44,789 bases of DNA. It comes from Bacteroidetes bacterium GWF2_29_10. Lineage in GTDB: Bacteria; Bacteroidota; Bacteroidia; Bacteroidales; GWE2-29-8. The notes below the pieces were generated by a model. The model did not search any database, was not told the DNA's origin, and saw only the letters and a list, made by a program, of their open reading frames with translations. The stretch is taken from positions 2,057-46,845 of the forward strand of contig MEOD01000002.1 in assembly GCA_001768555.1 (NCBI GenBank). Direction: 5' to 3'. The number at the start of each line of letters is the position of its first letter. Within the stretch, counting starts at the first letter, position 1. Shown here one piece after another: positions 1-8,341 of the stretch. The position numbers were made by a program, and so were the translations under genes.

Positions 1-289
1 TAACCACATTAAGTCGTGGCTTGATAACATTTCTAGTGTTTTGGTCTTTTGTAAATTCGGGCATACTGATATATGCAGGCACAAGGTCAGGCCGTTGTTG
101 CATATATGCAAACGATTTTACAATCCAGTTTTCCATTTCGTTGTTAATACTTCCGTATTGACTTCGTTGGTCTGGAGTTAAGTTTACCATTTTTGCAGTA
201 ATTACTGACTCTATTCCTTGCAGGTGTAGGTCAATTTCATCAAGTTCGGCTTGTGTGAACTCAATGCTAATTAAATTATCTAATGCCAT
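1..289 (-). CDS. Small conserved Bacteroidota protein, 3' end outside window
   Basis: An open frame runs from an ATG (complement of 287-289) through the left edge, giving 96 visible codons without a stop. The product begins MALDNLISIEFTQAEL and is soluble and charged, with no signal peptide or membrane segment. It resembles a family of short uncharacterised Bacteroidota proteins that share a start of this kind and an 'LTPDQR..YG' segment, but I cannot give it a function. The next gene is divergent, with 254 bases between. A near-consensus -7 box (TATCTTTA, 7 of 8) lies on this strand at 328-335, which would leave a leader of about 35 bases. The reading is supported by sustained coding character over the whole visible length. 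Confidence 0.7.
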   Translation of the reverse strand, partial: MALDNLISIEFTQAELDEIDLHLQGIESVITAKMVNLTPDQRSQYGSINNEMENWIVKSFAYMQQRPDLVPAYISMPEFTKDQNTRNVIKPRLNVV

Positions 290-409
290 AATTATTAAAT
301 TTTAATAGGTTTATGAAATTGAAAGCATAAAGATACAACAATATTTCAATATGTTGTTATAAAAAAGGATATTTTTTTTACTTTTTTTTTTGGAAGTTGT
401 TTGTTTAGT

Positions 410-417
410 TATATTTG
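410..417 (+). promoter_or_regulatory. Candidate -7 box for the flippase gene
   Basis: TATATTTG matches the Bacteroidota -7 consensus TAnnTTTG exactly. A TTTTG-like -33 element ends near 392 with 17 bases of spacing, slightly short of the usual 19-21. It would give a leader of about 120 bases before the TTG start at 544. Confidence 0.4.
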
Positions 418-543
418 TGTTGTTGTTATGGATGGCTTAATTTGTTGTTGTTTTTGGGCTTTTTGTAAATTATTTATAGTGTAATAGTTATTTTTTTTAT
501 GATAAATGAAAAAAAAGAAGGATTTTTGTAAAAAATAAAATAA

Positions 544-2019
544 TTGGAAGCATTAAAAAAGTTAGCAAATCAAACGGTAATATATGGTCTGAGTAGTGTT
601 GTTGGGCGATTATTGAATTATTTATTGGTGCCGTTATATACTCGAATATTTATTCCATCTGAATATGGAATAGTTACGGAGTTTTATGCTTACATTTCGA
701 TATTATCGGTAATTTTAATGTATGGAATGGAGACAACCTATTTCAGGTTTGTAAATAATGACAATAAGGATAATAGTACGTTTCCGACGGCAATGTTTTC
801 GATATTTACGAGTTCGGTTTTATTTCTTTTGTTGATTATATTGTTTAAAGATTCAATATCTTCAGCGATAGGTTATCCAGATAAGGAGGAGTATATAATT
901 ATATTTGGGTTAATATTGTCAATAGATGCAATAACAACCATTCCTTTTGCAAAGTTAAGGCAGGAAAATAAGGCATTTCATTTTGCAATTATTAAATTAA
1001 TTAATATTGGAACAAATATATTTTTCAATATTTTCTTTTTGGTAATTTGTCCTTATTTGGAAAAGAAGGGTTATGATTTGAGCTATGTGTATGATAGAAA
1101 CTTAGGGATACTTTATATTTTTATTTCTAATTTAATATCGACAGGTATTACGTTCTTATTATTAATACCTGAGTTTTTGCGAGTAGATTTTAAGTTTAGC
1201 TATTCTTTATGGAAGAAAATGTTGAGATATGGTTTTCCGTTATTATTAGTTGGGATGGCTGGAATGGTAAATGAGACGTTTGACAGGTTGATGATAAAAT
1301 ATTTGATAGTTGATCAAGCCAGTGCAATGGTGCAATTGGGTATATATGGAGCTTGTTATAAAATTGCAATATTAATGACTATTTTTACTCAAACATTTAG
1401 ATTTGCTGCAGAGCCATTCTTCTTTGCTGAGTATAAGAATAAGTCGCCAGAAATATTGTATGGGCTAGTTACAAAGTATTTCGTGATAATTGGTTGTTTG
1501 ATATTTCTGTTAGTGATGTTGTATTTCGATATTGTAAAGCTATTTATTGGTAAGGCTTATTATGATGGTTTGGATATTGTGCCGATTCTATTGTTTGCTA
1601 ATCTTTTCTTGGGTATTTATTATAATTTATCAGTGTGGTATAAGGTTAAAAATAAAACAGGTTATGGAGCAGTTATTTCAATAATAGGGGCATTGCTGAC
1701 ATTATTATTGAACTTTATATTAATACCATTGTTGGGGTATTATGGAGCTGCAATAACTACTTTTGTTTGCTATTTGGTTATGACAATTATTTCGTATGTA
1801 TGGGGACAAAGGATATATCCAGTTAAATATGATTTAATTAGCATTGTTGTTTATATGGTTGCTGCTTATGTGATTTATTTTATTAGTGACGCTTTAAAAG
1901 ATTTGCTTGGTTATTCATCAAGTGTAATGTACTATGTTAATACCCTTTTGCTTATTGTTTATATAGCTTTAATTGTATTGAAAGAAAAAATAACATTAAG
2001 GAAAAAGTTTTTTTTATGA
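544..2019 (+). CDS. Oligosaccharide flippase (MATE/Wzx-type, polysaccharide biosynthesis)
   Basis: A 491-residue polytopic membrane protein with the N-terminus EALKKLANQTVIYGLSSVVG, typical of Bacteroidota Wzx/MurJ-like flippases of the MOP superfamily. Roughly 12-14 hydrophobic segments run to the C-terminus, and the length is normal for the family. Such proteins flip undecaprenyl-linked sugars across the inner membrane for O-antigen, capsule or exopolysaccharide assembly. The start is TTG: an in-frame TAA lies immediately upstream (541-543) and the next internal Met is far inside the first conserved helices. No glycosyltransferases flank it, so its substrate is unknown. A GtrA-like protein follows 142 bases downstream behind its own promoter-like box, which makes a surface-glycan role for both plausible. 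Confidence 0.88.
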   Translation: MEALKKLANQTVIYGLSSVVGRLLNYLLVPLYTRIFIPSEYGIVTEFYAYISILSVILMYGMETTYFRFVNNDNKDNSTFPTAMFSIFTSSVLFLLLIILFKDSISSAIGYPDKEEYIIIFGLILSIDAITTIPFAKLRQENKAFHFAIIKLINIGTNIFFNIFFLVICPYLEKKGYDLSYVYDRNLGILYIFISNLISTGITFLLLIPEFLRVDFKFSYSLWKKMLRYGFPLLLVGMAGMVNETFDRLMIKYLIVDQASAMVQLGIYGACYKIAILMTIFTQTFRFAAEPFFFAEYKNKSPEILYGLVTKYFVIIGCLIFLLVMLYFDIVKLFIGKAYYDGLDIVPILLFANLFLGIYYNLSVWYKVKNKTGYGAVISIIGALLTLLLNFILIPLLGYYGAAITTFVCYLVMTIISYVWGQRIYPVKYDLISIVVYMVAAYVIYFISDALKDLLGYSSSVMYYVNTLLLIVYIALIVLKEKITLRKKFFL

Positions 2020-2133
2020 TTAGTTAATTGTTAGTGTAGTCGTTTATGATGTGAATCCTTTGTGATGGGAATATTATTGGTTTGAAATAAAAAAAAAACA
2101 TCAAAAATAAAGTTAAAGTAACATATAAATATA

Positions 2134-2141
2134 TAAATTTG
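2134..2141 (+). promoter_or_regulatory. Candidate -7 box ahead of the GtrA-comM gene run
   Basis: TAAATTTG fits TAnnTTTG exactly and ends 20 bases before the ATG at 2162. No clear TTG -33 element is visible at the right distance. It is the best candidate for the start of the four-gene run 2162-8284. Confidence 0.4.
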
Positions 2142-2161
2142 CTTATTAAAAATAAGGATTA

Positions 2162-2533
2162 ATGTTATTAGTAAAGTTTATAAAGTTTTGTATTGTAGGG
2201 TTTAGTGGTTTGGTGATAGATTTTGGTGTTACGTATTTATTTAAGGAAAAAGCCAAATTTAATAAATATATTGCCAATGCTATAGGGTTTATATGTGCCG
2301 CGAGTAGTAATTACGTTATAAATAGAATCTGGACGTTTCAAAGCCATGGCCAAATAATTAGACAGTATTTATCGTTTGTGTCAATAAGTGCTGTAGGTTT
2401 GCTTATAAACACTTTAATTTTAATGTATTTAGTTAAGAAAATGAAGCAAAACTTTTATGTTGCAAAGTTTATATCAATATTAATAGTAACTATATGGAAC
2501 TTTTGCTTAAATTTGCTTATTACCTTTGTATAG
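2162..2533 (+). CDS. GtrA family membrane protein
   Basis: A 123-residue protein with four hydrophobic helices (about 8-30, 36-56, 68-92 and 98-121). The loop carries the family hallmark NRIWTF (about residues 54-59), and the N-terminal helix has the usual FCIVGFSGLVID pattern. GtrA-like proteins are small inner-membrane proteins linked to polyprenyl-phosphate-sugar translocation or cell-surface polysaccharide synthesis; the exact activity varies between members. The length is normal. The stop (TAG 2531-2533) is one base away from the ATG of the next gene, so the two are almost certainly co-transcribed and translationally coupled. The flippase just upstream fits a glycan-related role. Confidence 0.85.
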   Translation: MLLVKFIKFCIVGFSGLVIDFGVTYLFKEKAKFNKYIANAIGFICAASSNYVINRIWTFQSHGQIIRQYLSFVSISAVGLLINTLILMYLVKKMKQNFYVAKFISILIVTIWNFCLNLLITFV

Positions 2534-2534
2534 A

Positions 2535-5111
2535 ATGTGTTTATTAAAAAGAATATTATATTTATTACTGTTTCTATTTTGCATAAAAGCTTATGCTACA
2601 CATAACCGTGCTGGAGAAATAACATACGAGCATATTAGCAACCTAACTTATAAAATAACTATAGTTACTTACACTTATACACCTAGTCCAGCAGACAGAC
2701 CAGAGCTAACGGTGAAGTGGGGCGATGGAACGGAAGAAAAAGTAAAAAGAATTAATAAAATAAATTTAGAAAACAATATTAGTTATAATGAGTATTCTGC
2801 AACACATACATATCCTGGTGCTGCGGAATATAAAATCTCGTTTGAAGATCCAAATAGAAATGGAGGGGTTGTAAATATTCCTAATTCGGTGAATGTTCCA
2901 TTTTATGTTGAAACAATATTGATAATTAATCCTTTTCTTGGAGTAAATAATTCAGCTAAATTGTTAAATCCTCCAATAGATAATGCTTGTGTGGGGAAAA
3001 AATTTATTCACAATCCTGGAGTTTTTGATGAAGATGGGGATAGTATCGCATATAAATTAGTTGAATGTAGAGGTGAGGGAGGTAATTTTATTTCAGGTTA
3101 TAGTTATCCCATAGCGTTTAAGAGTTTTAGTATAAATGCATATACAGGAGATCTTGTTTGGGACGCTCCGACTGCACAAGGTGAATATAATATTGCAATA
3201 GAAATAGAAGAATGGCGACATGGAATAAAGATAGGCTCAATAATAAGAGATATGCAAATTTTAGTGCAATCTTGTAAAAATAATCCACCAGAGATAATAT
3301 CAGAAGATGAATTATGTGTTGTTGCAGGCACTATAATAAATTTGCCTATTATTGCTATAGATAAGGATTCAGATCTTGTTACATTATATGGCACAGGTGG
3401 ACCACTATTTTTAACAAATAGTGGAGCTTCTTTTTCAACATCACAAGGAAAAGGAAAAACAGAAAGCATGTTTAAATGGGAAACTAATTGTTCACATATA
3501 CAAAAACAGCCTTATAGTTTAATATTTAAAGCTATAGATAACAGTTCGCCTGTAAATTTGTCAGATATAAAAAATGTTAAGATAAAGATTGTTGCTCCTC
3601 CTCCCAAATTTAAAGATATATGGACCTTAGGAAATGGAGTTCATTTGGAATGGAATGATTATACTTGCAACAATGCAATAGGTTTTAAGATATACAGGCG
3701 AGAGGGATATACAAGTCTAACTATAGATTCATGCATTACGGGTGTGCCTGATGGTTTAGGATTTCAATTAATAGGGACTTTAGATAATTTAACAGAAAAT
3801 ACTTTTTTTGATAATAATTCAGATGGATTAAAACAAGGAATAAATTATTGTTATGTTATGATTGCATATTTCCCAGATGGCTCTGAAAGCTTAATGTCAG
3901 ATTTAATTTGCATTGCATTGAAACGAGATGTCCCAATAATAACAAATGTTAGTGTTGAAAAAACTGATCAACAAACTGGGCAAATAAAACTAGGTTGGTC
4001 AAAAGCAAAAGAGCTAGATACATCAGTATTTAAAGAACCTTATAAATATTATATTAAAAGATCATTAACTAATGAGCAAAATTATTTAATGATAGATTCT
4101 TTGTTTGATATTAATGATACAACTTACGTTGATAATTTTTCATTAAACACTATGGATAACTCATACACATACGTTATAGAGTTTTATAGTAACAATACTT
4201 ATATTGGGAGTAGTTCGAAAGCTAGCTCTGTTTTTTTAACCACCAGTCCTACTGATAATATAATTAATCTGAGTTATTCATTTAACGTCCCTTGGAAAAA
4301 CTATAGATATGTAATATATAGATTGAATGACAACAACATTTGGGATTCAATAGCAACAACCGAAAACCAATCATATCAAGATGGTAATTTAGATAATGGA
4401 AAAGAATATTGCTATTATGTAAAAACAATTGGTGATTATTCTATAGACAATATTCAAACGCCTTTAATTAATAATTCTCAAATAAAATGCGATGTTCCTA
4501 TTGATAATGTAGCTCCTTGTTCTCCTAAAGTTGAAATAACAACAGAATGTACTGATTATCAAAATAAAGTTGTGTGGAATAACCCTAATAAAACTTGTTC
4601 TGATGATGTTGTTAAGTACAAAATTTATTACTCAATATATAAAAATGGAAATTATGAGGTTTTGAGTGAGATTTTTAATGCAGAAGATACTATTTTTTAT
4701 CATAAAAATACAACTACTATTTCAGGTTGTTACTATGTTACAGCAGTTGACTCATTTGGTAATGAGAGTTCTAATTATGAAAATGAATGTGTTAATATTG
4801 ATGCCTGTCCTGAATATTTATATAAACTGCCTAATATTTTCACGCCAAACTTTGATTATAAAAATGATATATTTACACCTTTTATGCCTTATGGAGGTGT
4901 AGAAAGCATAAAAATGACTATATTTAACCGTTGGGGAAAAATAGTTTTTCAAACAGAAAACCCTAATATTAATTGGGATGGTAAAAATATGACCAATAAA
5001 CGGGATTGCACAGAAGGAGTTTATTATTACATTTGTGATGTTTATGAATACACTATAGAAAAAATAGAAAAACGTACAATAAAAGGATTTATACATTTAA
5101 TTAGAAATTAA
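2535..5111 (+). CDS. Secreted surface protein with T9SS type B (CHU_C, gliding motility-associated) C-terminal domain
   Basis: An 858-residue exported protein. I place the start at ATG 2535 (MCLLKRILYLLL...) rather than the TTG at 2526, because it yields a clean signal peptide ending near ...CIKAYA. Residues about 25-240 form a beta-rich region with a PKD-like WGDGTEE motif and a conserved DEDGDSIAYKL segment seen in Bacteroidota gliding-associated proteins. From about residue 355 there are several fibronectin-III-like modules (HLEWNDY, IKLGWSKA, KVVWNNP). From about residue 765 comes the CHU_C domain: LPNIFTPNFDYKNDIF, then IFNRWGKIVF, WDG and EGVYYY, the standard type B sorting signal. It is therefore predicted to be moved across the outer membrane by T9SS and held or released at the surface, probably as an adhesin. 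Its ligand is unknown. It sits in a run of closely spaced genes (1 base after gtrA-like, 8 before the next). Confidence 0.85.
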   Translation: MCLLKRILYLLLFLFCIKAYATHNRAGEITYEHISNLTYKITIVTYTYTPSPADRPELTVKWGDGTEEKVKRINKINLENNISYNEYSATHTYPGAAEYKISFEDPNRNGGVVNIPNSVNVPFYVETILIINPFLGVNNSAKLLNPPIDNACVGKKFIHNPGVFDEDGDSIAYKLVECRGEGGNFISGYSYPIAFKSFSINAYTGDLVWDAPTAQGEYNIAIEIEEWRHGIKIGSIIRDMQILVQSCKNNPPEIISEDELCVVAGTIINLPIIAIDKDSDLVTLYGTGGPLFLTNSGASFSTSQGKGKTESMFKWETNCSHIQKQPYSLIFKAIDNSSPVNLSDIKNVKIKIVAPPPKFKDIWTLGNGVHLEWNDYTCNNAIGFKIYRREGYTSLTIDSCITGVPDGLGFQLIGTLDNLTENTFFDNNSDGLKQGINYCYVMIAYFPDGSESLMSDLICIALKRDVPIITNVSVEKTDQQTGQIKLGWSKAKELDTSVFKEPYKYYIKRSLTNEQNYLMIDSLFDINDTTYVDNFSLNTMDNSYTYVIEFYSNNTYIGSSSKASSVFLTTSPTDNIINLSYSFNVPWKNYRYVIYRLNDNNIWDSIATTENQSYQDGNLDNGKEYCYYVKTIGDYSIDNIQTPLINNSQIKCDVPIDNVAPCSPKVEITTECTDYQNKVVWNNPNKTCSDDVVKYKIYYSIYKNGNYEVLSEIFNAEDTIFYHKNTTTISGCYYVTAVDSFGNESSNYENECVNIDACPEYLYKLPNIFTPNFDYKNDIFTPFMPYGGVESIKMTIFNRWGKIVFQTENPNINWDGKNMTNKRDCTEGVYYYICDVYEYTIEKIEKRTIKGFIHLIRN

Positions 5112-5119
5112 TATATAAG

Positions 5120-6721
5120 TTGAAAATAATTGTTTTAAATATTATTTTTTTATTCTCCCTATTAAACATTCATGCTCAATACTTACCAATAAGATATGAG
5201 CAAAATGTTGATGACAAGTTTAATTATGAGGTAAAACTTACCGAAGATAAAAAAGTTATTATTTATTCAGCAGAAGAAAATGCTAATGAAACATTTAGTA
5301 TCAGATTATTAGATGAAGAGTTAAACTCTTTATGGAATAAAACTATAATATATAAAAATAAAATAGAATTGATTAATATAATTGATGAAAAAGAAGTTAT
5401 TTATGTAATATCTAAAGATTTAAAAAGCAAGAATAAATTGTCTTTAATATTATTTAAATTTTCAAAAAACAGTGGTGAATATACAAAAGAAGACATAATT
5501 ATAAATGCATTAGTTCTCCCAAAATTTATAAATATAAAATCAGACACTCTTTATATTTCTGGTCATACTATTCCAAGTGCCAAAAAAGTAATTTACAATA
5601 CATTACTCAAGTTAACAATAGTTCCACTTATATTCGGTATAGATATAATTGATAATAAACCATATGCCGCTTCTTTTAATATAACAAGCAAAAATATCAA
5701 AGAACTAATTCGAAATGGAAACATTAAAAAAGGTACAATAATAACAGAGAAAGTAGAAGGCGATAATTTACATTTAATTATAACAGAAAGGGAAAAAAAC
5801 GGATTAGTGACAACTACTTACAAAAAGGTAGATTTAAACAATGATAAAGTATTAGAAATAACGCTAAACAAAACAGAAAAAAATAATAATATAAAAAAAA
5901 TTATTAGTTCGGCTGATGTATTGTCATTAAACGATTCAATTACTATAATTGCTGGAACATATGGTAATAATTCTAATCAAATAACTACCGAAAATCAGCA
6001 AAATATAGGATTCTTTATTGCTAATATTAAAAATAATTCTTTAAAATTAATTAAATTTTATAATTTTTTTGACTTAAAAACATCGTTTAGAATTCTTAAT
6101 TCAAAAGATTCAATAAAAGTTAGTAAATACATAAAAAAACAAAAAAACAGAGGAAATGATCCCGAAATAGGTACTTTTTTTCTTTTTCATGATATAATAA
6201 AGGATAATAAAGATAATGTTACATTGCTATTTGAGGAATTTTATCCAGAATATCATACTGTAAATTATACTACTTTTGATTATTATGGCCGACCTATTAA
6301 TTCTTCTTATAATGTATTTGATGGATATAGATATACTAATGCTTTTATTTGTAAATTAAACTCTTATGATGGAAGTATTTTATGGGAAAATGGAATAGAA
6401 ATGGGGGAAATATTAACATATAATAAAGAATCTCACATTAGCTCTCTTCAAGATGATAATGATATTCTTCTTGTTTATTCTAATGAAGGGCAGATAGCAT
6501 CCAAAATAATTAATAAGGATGTTAATATTTCAAATAAAAAATATACAAAGATTGCTACTCTCAATAAGGATGATAAGATTGTTGGAGAAGATGGATCAAA
6601 TATAAAACATTGGTATAAATCTTTTTTTGTCGCTTACGGAATACAATATATAACGACTAAACAATTTTCTAATAATAAAAGAAAGAGAGTGTTTTATATT
6701 AATAAAATTGCTTTTGAATAA
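5120..6721 (+). CDS. Exported protein of unknown function
   Basis: A 533-residue protein starting at TTG 5120, with a typical Sec signal peptide of 19-20 residues ending in HAQ. The start is supported because it gives Met-Lys followed by an uninterrupted hydrophobic core, and it lies 8 bases after the preceding stop. There is no lipobox cysteine. The mature part is rich in Lys, Asn, Ile and Asp and has repeated short beta-like stretches and phrases such as SILWENG and ISGHTIP; a beta-propeller-like fold is possible, but I see no motif that proves it. There is no T9SS tail, so it may stay in the periplasm or associate with the outer membrane. It may work with the CHU_C protein encoded immediately upstream. 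I do not recognise the family. Confidence 0.75.
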   Translation: MKIIVLNIIFLFSLLNIHAQYLPIRYEQNVDDKFNYEVKLTEDKKVIIYSAEENANETFSIRLLDEELNSLWNKTIIYKNKIELINIIDEKEVIYVISKDLKSKNKLSLILFKFSKNSGEYTKEDIIINALVLPKFINIKSDTLYISGHTIPSAKKVIYNTLLKLTIVPLIFGIDIIDNKPYAASFNITSKNIKELIRNGNIKKGTIITEKVEGDNLHLIITEREKNGLVTTTYKKVDLNNDKVLEITLNKTEKNNNIKKIISSADVLSLNDSITIIAGTYGNNSNQITTENQQNIGFFIANIKNNSLKLIKFYNFFDLKTSFRILNSKDSIKVSKYIKKQKNRGNDPEIGTFFLFHDIIKDNKDNVTLLFEEFYPEYHTVNYTTFDYYGRPINSSYNVFDGYRYTNAFICKLNSYDGSILWENGIEMGEILTYNKESHISSLQDDNDILLVYSNEGQIASKIINKDVNISNKKYTKIATLNKDDKIVGEDGSNIKHWYKSFFVAYGIQYITTKQFSNNKRKRVFYINKIAFE

Positions 6722-6728
6722 ATAATAA

Positions 6729-6735
6729 AAGGAGG
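6729..6735 (+). promoter_or_regulatory. Strong Shine-Dalgarno ahead of comM
   Basis: AGGAGGG lies 4 bases before the ATG at 6740 within an otherwise A/T-only stretch. Most other genes here have no such element, so the gene may be translated by a more classical route than its neighbours. Confidence 0.6.
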
Positions 6736-6739
6736 GTGT

Positions 6740-8284
6740 ATGCTTGTAAAAACATATGGTAGTGCAGTGTTTGGAGTTAACGCTACTACTATTACTATAG
6801 AAGTAAATGTTGACCAAGGTATTAATTTCTATCTTGTTGGATTGCCTGATACCGCAGTAAAAGAAAGCCAAAAAAGAATTTATACTGCAATGAAAAATTG
6901 TGGATATAGAATACCTGGCAAAAAAATAGTAATAAATATGGCTCCTGCCGATGTGAAAAAAGAAGGTTCTGCTTATGATACGCCTATTGCTATTGGTATA
7001 TTAGCCGCATCAGAAATGATTAATAAAGATAAGATTTCTGATTACATTATAATGGGCGAGTTGTCTTTGGATGGGAGTTTACAACCAATAAAAGGAGTGT
7101 TGCCAATAGCTATTGAAGCGAAAAAAGCAGGATTTAAAGGATTTATTCTTCCTGCTATGAATGCAAAAGAAGCATCTATAGTTAGTGATTTCGATGTGTA
7201 TGGTGTAGAAAATATTAAGCAAATAGTTGATTTCTTAAATAATGACATCGCTTTAATTCCAACAATAACAAATCCTCGTGAAGAATTTTCTAAAAACCAA
7301 TATAGTTTTGAACATGATTTTGCAGATGTTAAAGGACAGGAAAATATTAAACGGGCTTTAGAAATTGCAGCTGCTGGAGGGCATAATATTATTATGATAG
7401 GACCTCCTGGTTCAGGAAAAACAATGCTTGCTAAAAGATTGCCTTCTATATTACCTCCTTTAACACTTAGCGAAGCATTAGAAACTACAAAAATACACTC
7501 TGTAGCAGGAAAGCTATTACGAAATTCATCATTAGTTTCTTTACGACCATTTCGTTATCCTCATCATACAATTAGTGATATAGCATTAGTTGGTGGAGGT
7601 ACATTTCCCCAACCAGGAGAAATATCATTGGCTCATAATGGAGTTCTTTTCTTAGATGAGCTGCCAGAGTTTAAACGTACTGTATTAGAAGTGCTACGAC
7701 AACCTTTAGAAGAACGTATTGTTACCATATCAAGAGCTAGATTTAGTGTTGAATATCCTGCAAGTTTTATGATGGTTGCTTCGATGAACCCTTGCCCATG
7801 TGGTTTTTATAATCATCCAGAAAAACAATGCCTTTGTCCTCCTGGTAGCATACAAAGATACCTTAATAAAATATCAGGTCCACTGCTTGATAGGATTGAT
7901 ATTCAAATAGAGGTGACTCCTGTATCCTTTAATGATTTAACAATAAAAAACCGAGTTGGGGAAACTAGTCAGGTAATTAGAGAGCGCGTGATTAAAGCAA
8001 GACAGATACAAAGCGAACGCTACAAAAATAATAAGCATATATATTGTAATGCTCAAATTACAACTTCTTTAATGGATAAATATTGTAACCTAGACCAATC
8101 TTGCATTGACCTTTTAAGAGTTGCTACAGAAAGATTAAAATTATCAGCAAGAGCTTATGACCGAATATTAAAGGTGGCTCGTACTATTGCAGATATAGAA
8201 CAAACTGAAAATATTGCATCGCATCACATAGCAGAAGCAATCAATTATAGAAACTTAGATAGAGAAAACTGGGGAAACAAATAA
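6740..8284 (+). CDS. comM: YifB/ComM family Mg-chelatase-like AAA+ ATPase
   Basis: A 514-residue protein with the complete architecture of the family. The N-terminal ChlI-like domain (about 1-165) carries GLPDTAVKES and NMAPADVKKEG. The AAA+ domain has Walker A GPPGSGKT at 221-228 and Walker B LFLDELPEF. A CPCGFYNHPEKQC segment and the Mg-chelatase C-terminal domain (about 400-510, LSARAYDRILKVARTIAD) follow. In other bacteria ComM is a hexameric helicase that promotes branch migration during integration of transforming DNA; the protein is also widespread in non-competent species. The product is cytoplasmic. It is the last gene of a same-strand run and begins 18 bases after the preceding stop, with a strong SD of its own. 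Its link with the surface proteins upstream is probably only positional. Confidence 0.93.
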   Translation: MLVKTYGSAVFGVNATTITIEVNVDQGINFYLVGLPDTAVKESQKRIYTAMKNCGYRIPGKKIVINMAPADVKKEGSAYDTPIAIGILAASEMINKDKISDYIIMGELSLDGSLQPIKGVLPIAIEAKKAGFKGFILPAMNAKEASIVSDFDVYGVENIKQIVDFLNNDIALIPTITNPREEFSKNQYSFEHDFADVKGQENIKRALEIAAAGGHNIIMIGPPGSGKTMLAKRLPSILPPLTLSEALETTKIHSVAGKLLRNSSLVSLRPFRYPHHTISDIALVGGGTFPQPGEISLAHNGVLFLDELPEFKRTVLEVLRQPLEERIVTISRARFSVEYPASFMMVASMNPCPCGFYNHPEKQCLCPPGSIQRYLNKISGPLLDRIDIQIEVTPVSFNDLTIKNRVGETSQVIRERVIKARQIQSERYKNNKHIYCNAQITTSLMDKYCNLDQSCIDLLRVATERLKLSARAYDRILKVARTIADIEQTENIASHHIAEAINYRNLDRENWGNK

Positions 8285-8315
8285 TTGTAAATTATAAAAC
8301 AATTTTATATTACAA
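8285..8315. terminator. Possible bidirectional terminator between convergent genes
   Basis: An imperfect hairpin pairs TTGTAA/TTACAA and TATAAAA/TTTTATA, with a two-base bulge and a short loop. It sits between comM and the convergent MMPL gene. It is purely A/T paired, so its strength is uncertain. Confidence 0.35.
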
Positions 8316-8341
8316 TTTCAGAGTGCCTGTTGTAGTCTGTG

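Noticed and set aside
499-531. Ten-codon frame before the flippase gene as a leader peptide
   Set aside because: It is very short, lies in A-rich sequence and has no attenuator-like hairpins.
2526-2534. TTG start for the CHU_C-tailed protein
   Set aside because: It adds three residues before the signal peptide and lies inside the gtrA-like stop region; ATG 2535 gives a cleaner signal peptide and tight coupling.
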